Shown: positions 28,439-36,827, counted from the first letter of the stretch. The stretch: 64,000 nucleotides of DNA from Blastochloris sulfoviridis (GCF_008630065.1 NZ_VWPL01000002.1:154771-218770); one strand, 5' to 3'. Notes: a model not told the origin generated them from the letters alone. Made by a program: numbers and translations.

Positions 28439-29422
28439 ATGGAATTCGAAACCCTCGCCGTTGTCATGCTCGCCGTCGTCGCCGCTGGCGGCGCGGCGTG
28501 GGTGTTCCTCTATCCGCTGCTGTCGGGCGAACGGCAGGCCGAGAAGCGCATGACGCAGGTGTCGGCCCAGTCGGTCGCCACCGTGCGGCGGGCGCGCCGC
28601 GACGATCCGTCGGCGAACCGCCGCCAGCAGGTCGAGGAATCGCTGAAGGCGCTCGAAGAGCGCCAGAAGAACGCCAAGAACCCGCCGCTGGCGATGCGCC
28701 TGGGCCAGGCCGGCGTGAGCTGGTCGAAGAAGCAGTTCTACATGCTCAGCGTCGCCATCGGGCTGGGCTTCATGCTGCTGGCGCTGCTGTCGCAGCAGCA
28801 CATCGTGGTCGCGGTCGGCGCCGGCTTCGCCGGCGGCTTCGGCGTGCCGCGCTGGCTGCTGAGCCACCTCAAGAAGAGCCGCGAGAAGCGCTTCAATCTC
28901 GAATTCCCGTCGGCGGTCGACGTCATCGTGCGCGGCGTCAAGGCCGGCCTGCCGCTCGCCGACTGCATCGGCATCATCGCCAAGGAAGCGCAGGAGCCGG
29001 TCAGGAGCGAGTTCCGCCTCATCGTCGAGACCCAGGCGATGGGCGTGCCGCTGCACGAGGCGGTGGGAAAGCTCTATGAGCGCGTGCCGTTGCCCGAGGC
29101 GAACTTCTTCGCCATCGTGGTGTCGATCCAGCAGCGCTCGGGCGGCAACCTCTCGGAGGTTCTGGGAAACCTGTCGCGGGTGCTGCGCGACCGGAAGAAG
29201 ATGAAGGCCAAGATCAACGCCATGTCGATGGAGGCCAAGGCGTCGGCCGCCATCATCGGCTCGCTGCCCATCATCGTCGGCATCCTGGTCTATCTCACCA
29301 GCCCGAAATACATCGAGCTTCTGTGGATCACGCCGGTCGGCCGGATGATGCTCGCCGGCTGCGCCATGTGGATGGGGATGGGCGTGCTGGTCATGAAGCG
29401 GATGATCAATTTCGATTTCTAG
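28439..29422 (+). CDS. tadB: Tad platform protein TadB (CpaG)
   Basis: A 327-residue inner-membrane platform protein with a type II secretion F domain (about 155-285; FPSAVDVIVRGVKAGLPLADCI and FAIVVSIQQRSGGNLSEVLGNLS). Helices lie at 5-25, 95-130 and two at the C-terminus. It couples CpaF to the pilin fibre together with TadC. The stop TAG is the first part of a family C element (TAGAGCATTC), which together with a 15-bp tandem array separates tadB from tadC by 272 bases, an unusually large gap in this operon. Confidence 0.93.
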   Translation: MEFETLAVVMLAVVAAGGAAWVFLYPLLSGERQAEKRMTQVSAQSVATVRRARRDDPSANRRQQVEESLKALEERQKNAKNPPLAMRLGQAGVSWSKKQFYMLSVAIGLGFMLLALLSQQHIVVAVGAGFAGGFGVPRWLLSHLKKSREKRFNLEFPSAVDVIVRGVKAGLPLADCIGIIAKEAQEPVRSEFRLIVETQAMGVPLHEAVGKLYERVPLPEANFFAIVVSIQQRSGGNLSEVLGNLSRVLRDRKKMKAKINAMSMEAKASAAIIGSLPIIVGILVYLTSPKYIELLWITPVGRMMLAGCAMWMGMGVLVMKRMINFDF

Positions 29423-29540
29423 AGCATTCGCCGCAAAAGCGGATACCGGTTTTGCGAACGAGAATGCGACGGCTCAAAGACTAGGTGCGCCCGCTCGGTT
29501 CAGTCGGATCGGCGGACGCTCGAGAGCATCCGATCCGGAC
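29420..29540. repeat. Family C element between tadB and tadC
   Basis: Starts TAGAGCATTCGCCGCAAAAG, then ACCGGTTTTGCGAACGAGAA, TGCGACGGCTCAAAGACT, and CGCTCGGTTCAGTCGGATCG, and closes with GAGAGCATCCGATCC. The TAG is the tadB stop. The two copies at the right end of the window (from 63825) are its nearest relatives. Confidence 0.8.
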
Positions 29541-29582
29541 GAATTGGAGCGGATGATCCAGGTTTGCGGGTTTGCGGAGGTT

Positions 29583-29657
29583 CCTTCGCAGGTCTGGCCT
29601 TCGCAGGTCTGGCCTTCGCAGGTCTGCCCTTCATAGGTTCGCCCTTCATAGGTCCGC
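29583..29657. repeat. 15-bp tandem repeat, five units, upstream of tadC
   Basis: Units at 29583, 29598, 29613, 29628 and 29643. The first two are identical (CCTTCGCAGGTCTGG), the third differs at the last base, and the last two read CCTTCATAGGTTCGC and CCTTCATAGGTCCGC. The array is 38 bases before the tadC start, in the leader if read through from tadB. Confidence 0.9.
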
Positions 29658-29694
29658 GATCTTCGCGTGCGCAAGATGTTCCAGGAGCGCCAGC

Positions 29695-30672
29695 ATGCTC
29701 GACCTCGTCGTTTCAAAGCTGCACGACACGACCTTCCTGGTGGGGCTGTTCACCGCGATCGCGGTGGCGGCGACGGCGTGGACGCTGATCAGCAGCCTGT
29801 TCCCCGCCGACGAGCTCGACAAGCGCATGAAGGCGGTGGCTGTCGAGCGCGCGGCCATCCGCTCGCGCGAGCGCGAACGGCTTGCGGGCGGCGAGCGGGT
29901 GGGCCTGCGCGGGCAGAGCCCGAAGGAATACATGCGGGTTACGGTCGAGCGCCTCAACCTGCGCAAATGGCTGGGCGAGGACCACATCCGCGAAATGCTG
30001 CGCAAGGCCGGCTATCGCGGCCACGCCCCCTACACCGTCTATCTGTTCTTTCGCCTCGTGGCGCCGGTCGTGCTGTTCGTGCTCGCGGCGCTCTATGTGT
30101 TCGTGATCGTGCCGCTGCAGGCTGCGATGGCGGTGAAGGTGCTGATCTGCCTTGGCGCGGCCTATTTGGGCCTCAAGGCGCCCGATCTCTTCCTCAGCAA
30201 CCAGATCCAGAAGCGCCAGGAGTCGATCAAGCGCGCGTTTCCGGATGCGCTCGACCTGCTGTTGATCTGCGTCGAATCGGGCATGTCGATCGAGGCGGCG
30301 TTCCGCAAGGTGTCCGAGGAGGTCGGCACCGGCTCGATCCCGCTGGCCGAGGAACTCACCCTGACGACGGCGGAGCTGTCCTATCTGCAGGATCGCCGCT
30401 CCGCCTACGAGAACCTCGCCAAGCGCGTCGATCTCGAAGGCGTCAAGGCGGTGTGCATGGCGCTGATCCAGTCGGAGCGCTACGGCACGCCGCTCGGCCA
30501 GACGCTGCGGGTGATGGCGCAGGAAAACCGCGACATGCGGATGATGGAAGCCGAGAAGATGGCCGCCGCGCTGCCGCCCAAGCTGACGGTGCCGATGATC
30601 CTGTTCTTCCTGCCGGTGCTGTTCGTGGTCATTCTCGGCCCGGCCGGCATCCAGATCGCCAACATGAAGTGA
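29695..30672 (+). CDS. tadC: Tad platform protein TadC (CpaH)
   Basis: A 325-residue inner-membrane protein with the type II secretion F domain at about 175-305 (FPDALDLLLICVESGMSIEAAF, SERYGTPLGQTLRVMAQE, PPKLTVPMILFFLPVLFVVIL). It pairs with TadB. The frame is open to 29572 through the 15-bp repeats, giving an unnatural RRSGL-type leader, but the ATG at 29695 has AGGAG eight bases upstream and starts at the conserved region. The stop TGA is part of TGATGCGGTTTCCGG, a family A end. It closes the plus-strand Tad run. Confidence 0.93.
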   Translation: MLDLVVSKLHDTTFLVGLFTAIAVAATAWTLISSLFPADELDKRMKAVAVERAAIRSRERERLAGGERVGLRGQSPKEYMRVTVERLNLRKWLGEDHIREMLRKAGYRGHAPYTVYLFFRLVAPVVLFVLAALYVFVIVPLQAAMAVKVLICLGAAYLGLKAPDLFLSNQIQKRQESIKRAFPDALDLLLICVESGMSIEAAFRKVSEEVGTGSIPLAEELTLTTAELSYLQDRRSAYENLAKRVDLEGVKAVCMALIQSERYGTPLGQTLRVMAQENRDMRMMEAEKMAAALPPKLTVPMILFFLPVLFVVILGPAGIQIANMK

Positions 30673-30830
30673 TGCGGTTTCCGGCCTGACCGGCTGGAAC
30701 AGCCGCCTTTTCCAAAGGACGATACCCGCTCTCGGCTTCGCCGCCTGGCCGGGATGGCGACAGAAGCTTCCTGTCGTCCCGGGCAAGCACCGAAGGTGCG
30801 CGACCTGGGACCGTCATCAGGAAACCACGG
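30670..30830. repeat. Partial family A end plus a rearranged family B element
   Basis: Begins at the tadC stop with TGATGCGGTTTCCGGCCTG (family A end, otherwise absent). From about 30703 come family B blocks in swapped order: GATACCCGCTCTCGGCTTCG, GCCGGGATGGCGAC, GTCGTCCCGGGCAAG, and GCGACCTGGGACCGTCATCA. It fills the convergent gap between tadC and tadD. Confidence 0.7.
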
Positions 30831-30856
30831 GCGTGCGCCGCCGGGACGATCCGGCT

Positions 30857-31783
30857 TCAGTGCGCCGGTTGGGCTGACGCGGTCGTCGACAGGTCGGCCG
30901 TTCCGCGCAGTTCGGCGGTGAGGCTGCGGGTCCCCTGCCGCGCCGGCGCGCGGCGGGCGGTGGCGCTCGGCTTCGGTGCCGCCGAAGTGGCCGTGCTGCC
31001 GATCTGCTTCCAATTGTTCGGCTGCGACAGCATTTCGCGCAAGTAGGCGACGTTGGCGTGGGCCTCGGCCGGCGGCAGATCCTTGGAGACGATCCGCTCG
31101 GCCTCCTCGAAGTGGCCCTGCAGGCCGACCACCAGCGCCAGGTTCTGGCGCACGCGGGCGTCGGCGCGCGCCTGGGCGGAGGCGCGACGCAGCACGCTCT
31201 CGGCCTGCGCCAGGTCCTTGGACAGCATGTAGGACAGGCCGAGATTGGACAGCACGCTCGGCTCCTCGGGATTGATGGCCAGCGCCTGCTGGTAGAGGCC
31301 CTTGGCTTCGGCGCTGCGACCCATCTGGTCGAGCACGGCGCCCTGCACATTGAGGATGCGCCAGTCCGGCTGGTCGGGCGAATGCGCCCGCGACAGCGCC
31401 TCGAGCGCCTCGCCGAACTGGCCATTGTCGGCCAGCGCCCGGCCATAGGCGCCGGCCACTTTCGGATTCTTCGGGTTGCGCAGCGCCGACTGCTGCAGCA
31501 CGGCGGCGGCCTGGGCGCGCTGGCCGGAGGCGCGCAGCGCCTTCGAATATTCGATGGCCACATCGGGATTGGCCGGGTCGCGGCGATAGCGCTCGGCCAG
31601 GCTGTCGGCGCGCTGGCGCCAGTCGCCCTGGCTCTGGGCGGCGTTGGTGCTGGTTCCCAGCGACCCGGTGATGTCGCCCGTGGCGGCGCAGCCGCCGAGC
31701 ATCAGCCCGAGGCCCGCGGCCAGCGCCAGCACGGAAAAGCGTGCGCGGTGCGCGCCGAGCGAAATGTGCCTGCAACCGGACAT
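30857..31783 (-). CDS. tadD: TadD-like TPR lipoprotein
   Basis: A 308-residue lipoprotein of the Tad system. Lipobox LMLGGC; then tetratricopeptide repeats from about residue 70 to 235 (YSKALRASGQRAQAAAVLQQ, YGRALADNGQFGEALEALS, LYQQALAINPEEPSVLSNLG); then a low-complexity Ala/Thr tail. In other Tad systems TadD is a pilotin-like factor for the secretin. ATG at 31783 is preceded by GGAG; the first ATG at 31831 adds 16 residues before the signal peptide and is less likely. It lies on the strand opposite tadC and shares a divergent gap with pepA. Confidence 0.87.
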   Translation of the reverse strand: MSGCRHISLGAHRARFSVLALAAGLGLMLGGCAATGDITGSLGTSTNAAQSQGDWRQRADSLAERYRRDPANPDVAIEYSKALRASGQRAQAAAVLQQSALRNPKNPKVAGAYGRALADNGQFGEALEALSRAHSPDQPDWRILNVQGAVLDQMGRSAEAKGLYQQALAINPEEPSVLSNLGLSYMLSKDLAQAESVLRRASAQARADARVRQNLALVVGLQGHFEEAERIVSKDLPPAEAHANVAYLREMLSQPNNWKQIGSTATSAAPKPSATARRAPARQGTRSLTAELRGTADLSTTASAQPAH

Positions 31784-31933
31784 GAGCGACTCCGACGCGG
31801 GGCTTCGATGGCCCGCTTTGGACCGAAGCAATAAACGCTTAACCCTAACGCCCGGTTAAACTCGGCGCGGCGCGCGCTTCCCCGCCGGTCTTGCGCGTGC
31901 TATCGGCGGGGCTCCCCCGCTGGAAATGGCCCG

Positions 31934-33334
31934 ATGCATCCCATTCTGATCGCAGACGATTCCGCCGCGCTTCCGATCTGGCTGGCCACGCCCGCGGACT
32001 GGCCTTCGGTGCGCGCGACGCTCGGCGCCGGGGCGGCGGCCTTCGCGGAGGCCGCGGGATTCGCGCCCGAGGCCGGCCGCCATCTGCTGCTGCCGGCCGA
32101 GGAGGGCGGTGTCGCTGGCATGCTGTTCGGCCTCGGCGAGGCTGGGCCGAAGCGCGACCGGCTCCTCGCCGGCCGGCTCGCCGAGGTGCTGCCGGCCGGC
32201 GGCAGCTCGGCAAGCTCCTGGCGCTTCGCCACGCCGCCACCGGAGCCGGCGTTGGCGGTGCTGGCCATCCTGCTCGGCGCCTACCGGTTCCAGCGCTACC
32301 GCGCCGCCAAGCCGCCCAGGTTCCGGCTGGTGGTGCCGGCGGGGGTGGACGGGGAGGAGGTGTCGCGGCTGGCGGATGCCGTCACCTTCGCCCGCGACCT
32401 GGTCAATACGCCGGCAAACGATCTCGGCCCGGCCGAGCTGGAACAGGCGGTTCGGATGCTGGGCGGGGCGCACGGCGCCGCGGTCTCCTCCATCGTCGGC
32501 GACGATCTGCTCGCCCACGGCTTTCCGCTGATCCACGCCGTGGGCAAGGGCTCGGTGCGGGCGCCGCGGCTGATCGACCTCGTGTGGGGCGATCCGGGCG
32601 CACCGAAACTGACGCTGGTCGGCAAGGGCGTGTGCTTCGATTCGGGCGGGCTCGACATCAAGCCGGCGTCCGCCATGCTGCTGATGAAGAAGGACATGGG
32701 CGGCGCCGCGGCGGCTCTGGCACTGGCGAAGCTGGTGATGGAGCGGCGCCTGCCGGTGCGGCTGCGGGTGCTGGTGCCGGCGGTGGAGAACGCGGTCTCC
32801 GGTGCCGCCTTCCGCCCCGGCGACGTCTATCCCAGCCACAAGGGGCTCACCGTGGAGGTCAGCGACACCGACGCCGAGGGCCGGCTGGTGCTGGCCGACG
32901 CCCTGGCGCTGGCCGACACCGAGGCGCCGGATCTGTTGATCGACTTCGCGACGCTGACCGGCGCCGCCCGCGTCGCGCTCGGGCCGGACATCGCGCCCGT
33001 CTTCACCGAGGACGAGGAGCTTGCCGCGGCGCTCGCCCGGCATGCCGCCGCCACCGCCGATCCGCTGTGGCGGCTGCCGCTGTGGCCGCCCTATGCGGCG
33101 GGGCTCGATTCCAAGATCGCCGACACCGCCAGCGTGGCGGCGGGCGGCTTCGCCGGGTCGATCGTGGCGGCGCTGTTCCTGTCGCGCTTCGTCGAGCGGA
33201 CGCGGAGCTGGCTGCACCTCGACATCTATGGCTGGACGCCCAAGCCCAGGCCCGGCCGGCCGGAGGGCGGCGAGGCCAGCGCGGTGCGGGCGCTCGATTC
33301 GCTGCTTAATGAGAGATTCAAAGATCGGATCTGA
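31934..33334 (+). CDS. Leucyl aminopeptidase family protein (M17)
   Basis: A 466-residue cytosolic two-metal aminopeptidase that releases N-terminal residues from peptides. The catalytic domain is complete: NTPANDLGP, metal-binding VGKGVCFDSGGLDIKP with Lys and Asp, MKKDMGGAAAAL, and VSDTDAEGRLVLADAL, which holds the Asp and Glu metal ligands and the Arg. The ATG at 31934 follows a GC-rich leader. The last five codons overlap the 3' end of the AT-richer minus-strand gene at 33318, marking a junction between typical and atypical DNA. It could process peptides imported by the Yej transporter or periplasmic peptides, but that is speculative. Confidence 0.92.
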   Translation: MHPILIADDSAALPIWLATPADWPSVRATLGAGAAAFAEAAGFAPEAGRHLLLPAEEGGVAGMLFGLGEAGPKRDRLLAGRLAEVLPAGGSSASSWRFATPPPEPALAVLAILLGAYRFQRYRAAKPPRFRLVVPAGVDGEEVSRLADAVTFARDLVNTPANDLGPAELEQAVRMLGGAHGAAVSSIVGDDLLAHGFPLIHAVGKGSVRAPRLIDLVWGDPGAPKLTLVGKGVCFDSGGLDIKPASAMLLMKKDMGGAAAALALAKLVMERRLPVRLRVLVPAVENAVSGAAFRPGDVYPSHKGLTVEVSDTDAEGRLVLADALALADTEAPDLLIDFATLTGAARVALGPDIAPVFTEDEELAAALARHAAATADPLWRLPLWPPYAAGLDSKIADTASVAAGGFAGSIVAALFLSRFVERTRSWLHLDIYGWTPKPRPGRPEGGEASAVRALDSLLNERFKDRI

Positions 33335-33692
33335 TGATGATGCCGTCCGGTAGGTAGAAGCCGTTGAACATATTGCCTTTGAAGGCAATATTCGACAGTC
33401 CTGGTGCGTTTATGAAGGTCTTCAGGCCCTTTACGGCAGGATGGCTGTCCGAAATCATCTCCGTATCGCTGGATTCGAGACCGGATAGTTGGTTTCTGTT
33501 CTTTGATACGATTTCCGACAGCTTACGATAGAAATTGTGCTTGTCGGTCAGTCCTGGAGGGGGGGCGAGCCAAAGCTTCCACGTGTCCGTATCGGTGTTG
33601 TGGACCCACATGGCAAGTCTTGGCGTCAGTCCAGAATCGTCCATGGCCTTGACCAAAGCATGGCCGCCGCTTACCAGAATTTCTTGGTCCAT
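33318..33692 (-). CDS. Hypothetical 124-residue partner of a HEPN protein
   Basis: Not recognised. A soluble, mixed alpha/beta-looking protein without signal peptide or membrane helix; notable parts are MDQEILVSGGHALVKAMDDS, MWVHNTDTDTWKLWLAPP and the C-terminal FNGFYLPDGIIIRSDL. Its ATG (33692) lies inside the 3' end of the HEPN gene (22-base overlap) with GGAG at a good distance, so the two are coupled. Its 3' end overlaps pepA on the other strand by 17 bases. Base composition is visibly more AT-rich than the surrounding genome and contains a 10-bp hairpin (33370-33391). With its neighbour it looks like a small transferred module; as the second gene it could be the antitoxin or a substrate-specific partner. 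Confidence 0.75.
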   Translation of the reverse strand: MDQEILVSGGHALVKAMDDSGLTPRLAMWVHNTDTDTWKLWLAPPPGLTDKHNFYRKLSEIVSKNRNQLSGLESSDTEMISDSHPAVKGLKTFINAPGLSNIAFKGNMFNGFYLPDGIIIRSDL

Positions 33693-34096
33693 TCGAGAAC
33701 TCCTGACTTCGGATCACAGACTGCTTGAATCATGATCTGTGCCGACATCGGGTCACGTGTTTCATATCGTGTCTCGACCGACCATTCCGATACAATTGCC
33801 CAATTTGCCGCAAACTCGGAATCCTTGTCCTTCTGCTCTTTGAGTTCGGTGGCAAGGCCGGCAAGCCCAACCAGCTTTGGGAAATCGTGGTTGAGTACAT
33901 TTTTAAGGAATTCCGGAGAAGGAATGGTTTCGGCGATGACTTGGGTTGCGATGCACGCCTTCAAGCCGATTTCGACCGCGTATCCCGCAAGATAATACGC
34001 ATTTGAGTAGCGTCCATTCTCAAGGAGAAGTATTGCGCCCTGAATCTTCGCTTGTTCCATCGCTCGAAGATCGGATCGCCTCAAGCCATAGGCCAT
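33671..34096 (-). CDS. HEPN-domain protein
   Basis: A 141-residue helical protein. The segment ENGRYSNAYYLAGYAVEIGL near residues 26-45 is the hallmark of the HEPN superfamily (often GRY-x-AYYLAGYAVE-LKA), which includes toxin RNases and partners of minimal nucleotidyltransferases. A clear RxxxxxH RNase motif is not obvious, so catalysis is uncertain. The ATG at 34096 follows AGGGAA. The gene overlaps the downstream 124-residue gene; the pair is AT-richer than neighbours and sits between pepA and the marR/nlpC pair, facing both. No nucleotidyltransferase (MNT) partner is present, so this is not a standard HEPN-MNT pair. A toxin-antitoxin or defence role is possible, not shown. Confidence 0.8.
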   Translation of the reverse strand: MAYGLRRSDLRAMEQAKIQGAILLLENGRYSNAYYLAGYAVEIGLKACIATQVIAETIPSPEFLKNVLNHDFPKLVGLAGLATELKEQKDKDSEFAANWAIVSEWSVETRYETRDPMSAQIMIQAVCDPKSGVLEWTKKFW

Positions 34097-34255
34097 CCAA
34101 TATTCCCTACAGTTGCTCGGATTTTTCCCAGAAGGCCGTGGAAAAGAATCGCTGTGAGTCGCAAAGTCGCTTTAGGCTACCGTGGATTCATCACATACGC
34201 CTTGCGCACGGCAGGCGGGAGAGAATAATACGCGGGCGTAACGATCCCGCAGCCG

Positions 34256-34606
34256 ATGGCCGTCGAACTCCGCACCTCCCAGGCGCTCAAACTGTTGCAC
34301 GACCTCGCCTTGGACCAGGTCCGCGACAGCGAGCCCGATTTGACTCAGCGGCAGCTCGCCATTCTGCTGACGGTGTATCTGGAAGTGCCCCCGCACACCG
34401 TTCGTGGTCTTGCCGCCAAGCTCGGCGTCACCAAGCCGGTCATCACCCGCGCCCTCGACACGATGGGCAAGCTCGGCCTGGTCACCCGCCGCCGCGACGA
34501 AACCGACCGCCGCAATGTCATCATCCAGCGCACCGTCCGGGGCTCGCTCTTTGTCGAGCGGCTCGGCGACCTCGTGGCGGCGCGCGCCAGGGAGCTTCCC
34601 GTATGA
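34256..34606 (+). CDS. MarR-type winged-helix regulator
   Basis: A 116-residue DNA-binding protein. The winged helix spans about residues 25-95: LTQRQLAILLTVYLEVPPHT, recognition helix VRGLAAKLGVTKPVITRALD, and a wing RRRDETDRRNVII with the conserved DxRxxxI pattern of MarR proteins. It is shorter than usual (about 140) and lacks most of the dimerisation helices. Its stop overlaps the start of the NlpC/P60 gene (ATGA), so it probably regulates or is at least cotranscribed with it. Ligand unknown. Confidence 0.83.
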   Translation: MAVELRTSQALKLLHDLALDQVRDSEPDLTQRQLAILLTVYLEVPPHTVRGLAAKLGVTKPVITRALDTMGKLGLVTRRRDETDRRNVIIQRTVRGSLFVERLGDLVAARARELPV

Positions 34607-35472
34607 CCGGTTACGATCCGCGTATTACGCCGGCCCGCCCGGATCTCGCCGCCCTCCATCTCGAAGGCAAGGTGCCCGCGGCGCGCTATGTCGCCGGCAC
34701 GATCTGCGAGGTGGCGGTGCCCGCCGCACCGATGCGGCGCGAACCGGTCCCCGACCAGCCGATGGTCACCGAGGCGCTGTTCGGCGAGCGGGCCACCATC
34801 TACGAGGCGACGCCCGAGGGCTGGGCCTGGGGCCAGCTCGAAGCCGACGGCTATGTCGGCTGGCTGCCGAGCGCCATGCTGGCGCCGCCGGGTCCGGAGC
34901 CGACCCACTGCGTGCGGGTGCCGCGCACGTTCATCTTCCCCGGGCCGGACATCAAGCTGCCGCCGCTGACGGCACCGCCGCTCGGCGCGCGCATCGCCAT
35001 CGCCGGCACCGAGGGCCGATTTGCCGTCACCACCGCCGGCGGCTTCATCCCCGCCCACCACGTCCGCCCGATCGCCGGGCCGCTGGAGCGCGACTTCGTC
35101 ACCGTCGCCGAGCGGCTGCTCGGCGTGCCCTATCTGTGGGGCGGCAAGACGCCGCTCGGCTTCGACTGCTCGGGCCTGGTGCAGGTGGCGCTGGACGCCG
35201 CCGGCATCCGGGCGCCGCGCGACAGCGACCTGCAGGAGGCGGCGCTCGGCCGGCCGGTCGATCCGGGTGTCGATTTCACCAATGTCCAGCGCGGCGATCT
35301 GGTGTTCTGGCCCGGGCATGTCGCCATCGTCAGCGATCCGCAGACGCTGGTCCACGCCAACGCCTTCCACATGATGGTGGCGATCGAGCCCCTGGCGCAG
35401 GCCTTGGCCCGCATCGTCAAGAGCGGGCTGGTGGTGACCTCGGTGTGCCGGATGCCGTCGCTGGGCGGGTGA
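34603..35472 (+). CDS. C40-family NlpC/P60 peptidase with bacterial SH3 domains
   Basis: A 289-residue cell-wall peptidase. Two SH3-like segments (about 55-105, LFGERATIYEATPEGWAWGQ; and 115-155) precede the NlpC/P60 domain (about 165-285). The catalytic Cys is in FDCSGLV (residue about 189); the His is in GHVAIVSD (about 239), with a third polar residue in LVHANAFH. No signal peptide is visible, as is common for this type in alphaproteobacteria. ATG at 34603 overlaps the marR stop. Likely target: stem-peptide bonds in peptidoglycan or its turnover products, fitting the AmpG-like permease and the aminopeptidase in the same window. Confidence 0.9.
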   Translation: MTGYDPRITPARPDLAALHLEGKVPAARYVAGTICEVAVPAAPMRREPVPDQPMVTEALFGERATIYEATPEGWAWGQLEADGYVGWLPSAMLAPPGPEPTHCVRVPRTFIFPGPDIKLPPLTAPPLGARIAIAGTEGRFAVTTAGGFIPAHHVRPIAGPLERDFVTVAERLLGVPYLWGGKTPLGFDCSGLVQVALDAAGIRAPRDSDLQEAALGRPVDPGVDFTNVQRGDLVFWPGHVAIVSDPQTLVHANAFHMMVAIEPLAQALARIVKSGLVVTSVCRMPSLGG

Positions 35473-35519
35473 GGCGGCCGAGGTCGAGGCGCTGCGGGCG
35501 GCAGACTGGAGGATCGAGC

Positions 35520-35861
35520 ATGACGACGGTGACGCTTGATGTGGCCTCCCCCGCCGAGGTCAGCCGGCGTGCGCTCGCGGCGCTTGCCGGCGCGGATCAA
35601 GGTGCGCGGATCAGCTTCGCCTCGCCGGAACTCCTGTGGAAGGTGCTGACCGCCAAGCGGTGGGAGCTGCTCAAGGCCATGGCCGGCGCCGGCCCCCTGA
35701 CCATCCGCGCCGCCGCCCGCCGGGCCGGCCGTGACGTCAAGGCGGTGCACGGCGACATCCACGCCCTGCTCGACGCCGGGCTGCTTGATCGCACCGACGA
35801 CGGCCGGGTGGCGTTTCCCTTCGATGCGGTTCGCGTCGCGTTCACGCTGCAGGCGGCGTAG
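35520..35861 (+). CDS. HVO_A0114-like winged-helix DNA-binding protein
   Basis: A 113-residue protein whose order of motifs matches the HVO_A0114 family of putative antitoxin-like DNA-binding proteins: FASPELLWKVLTAKRWELLK, then GPLTIRAAARRAGRDVKAVH with the helix-turn-helix, DIHALLDAGLLDRTDDGRV for the wing, and a closing VAFPFDAVRVAF. The start ATG is at 35520, with GGAGGA upstream. In other genomes such proteins often accompany a small toxin-like gene; none is adjacent here (nlpC is 47 bases upstream, pheA converges downstream), so it appears to be an orphan or to act alone. Confidence 0.75.
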   Translation: MTTVTLDVASPAEVSRRALAALAGADQGARISFASPELLWKVLTAKRWELLKAMAGAGPLTIRAAARRAGRDVKAVHGDIHALLDAGLLDRTDDGRVAFPFDAVRVAFTLQAA

Positions 35862-35969
35862 CGCAATCGCGAAGCGTATCGCGCCAAAGTGCGCCGGGCG
35901 GTACCAATCAGGGTGGAATAGACACTCGCCAGTCCACCCCATCGCGGCGTCCCGCCCGACGGCGCCGCT

Positions 35970-36827
35970 CTACTCCGCCTTGCCGTTCAGCGTCTTGCGG
36001 AACGGGTCGGCCGGGTAGACGCCGAGGATCTTCAGCTCCTCGCAGAAGAACTCCAGCTCCTCCAGCGCCAGCTTCACAGGCCGGTCGTCGGGGTGGCCCT
36101 CGATGTCGGCGTAGAACTGGGTCGCCGAGAAGCTGCCCTCGATCATGTAGCTTTCCAGTTTGGTCATGTTGACCGAGTTGGTGGCGAAGCCGCCCAGCGC
36201 CTTGTAGAGCGCGGCGGGCACGTTGCGCACCCGGAACATGAAGGTGGTCATGGTCGGCCCATTGCCGGCGGCTGCCCAGTTCGGCTCGCGCGCCAGCACC
36301 ACGAAGCGCGTGGTGTTGTGCGACTCGTCCTCGATGTCCTCGGCCAGGATGGCGAGGGCGTAGATCTTGGCGGCGAGGCGCGAGGCGATGGCGGCGCGGG
36401 TGGGATCGTGCGCCTCGGCGACGTGGCGCGCCGAGCCGGCGGTGTCGGCGGCGATGACCGCCTTGAGGCCGAGCTTGCGGATGGTGCGCCGGCACTGGCC
36501 GAGCGCCTGCACGTGGCTCTCGACCGTTTTGATGGTGGCGAGCGTGGCGCCCGGGATCGCCATCAGCTGGTGGCGCACCGGCAGGAAATGCTCGGCGATG
36601 ATGTGCAGGCCGGAGGTCGGCATCAGATGGTGGATGTCGGCGACGCGGCCGGCCACCGAGTTCTCGATCGGGATCATGCCCAGCGCCGCCGAGCCGTCCT
36701 TCACCGCGGCCAGCGCGTCCTCGAAGGTCGGCGCCGGCAGCGCCTTGAACTCGGGGAAGGCCTCCTGGCAGGCGATATGCGAGTTGGCTCCAGGTTCGCC
36801 CTGGAACACGATCGTTTTCTGGGACAT
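35970..36827 (-). CDS. pheA: Prephenate dehydratase
   Basis: Converts prephenate to phenylpyruvate in phenylalanine synthesis. The 285 residues comprise the dehydratase domain (about 3-185; FQGEPGANSHIAC, GMIPIENSVAGRV, and the catalytic NTTRFVVL) and a C-terminal ACT domain (about 200-275; VRNVPAALYKALGGFATNSV, MTKLESYMIEG) for feedback by phenylalanine. There is no chorismate mutase part, as usual in alphaproteobacteria. The ATG at 36827 overlaps the kdsB stop (TGATG); a GTG one codon earlier is also possible. The kdsB-pheA order is typical of Hyphomicrobiales. Confidence 0.94.
   Translation of the reverse strand: MSQKTIVFQGEPGANSHIACQEAFPEFKALPAPTFEDALAAVKDGSAALGMIPIENSVAGRVADIHHLMPTSGLHIIAEHFLPVRHQLMAIPGATLATIKTVESHVQALGQCRRTIRKLGLKAVIAADTAGSARHVAEAHDPTRAAIASRLAAKIYALAILAEDIEDESHNTTRFVVLAREPNWAAAGNGPTMTTFMFRVRNVPAALYKALGGFATNSVNMTKLESYMIEGSFSATQFYADIEGHPDDRPVKLALEELEFFCEELKILGVYPADPFRKTLNGKAE

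Noticed and set aside
29572..29694. Longer TadC N-terminus through the 15-bp repeats
   Set aside because: It would add an RRSGL-type repeat not seen in TadC proteins; the ATG at 29695 has AGGAG and matches the family start.
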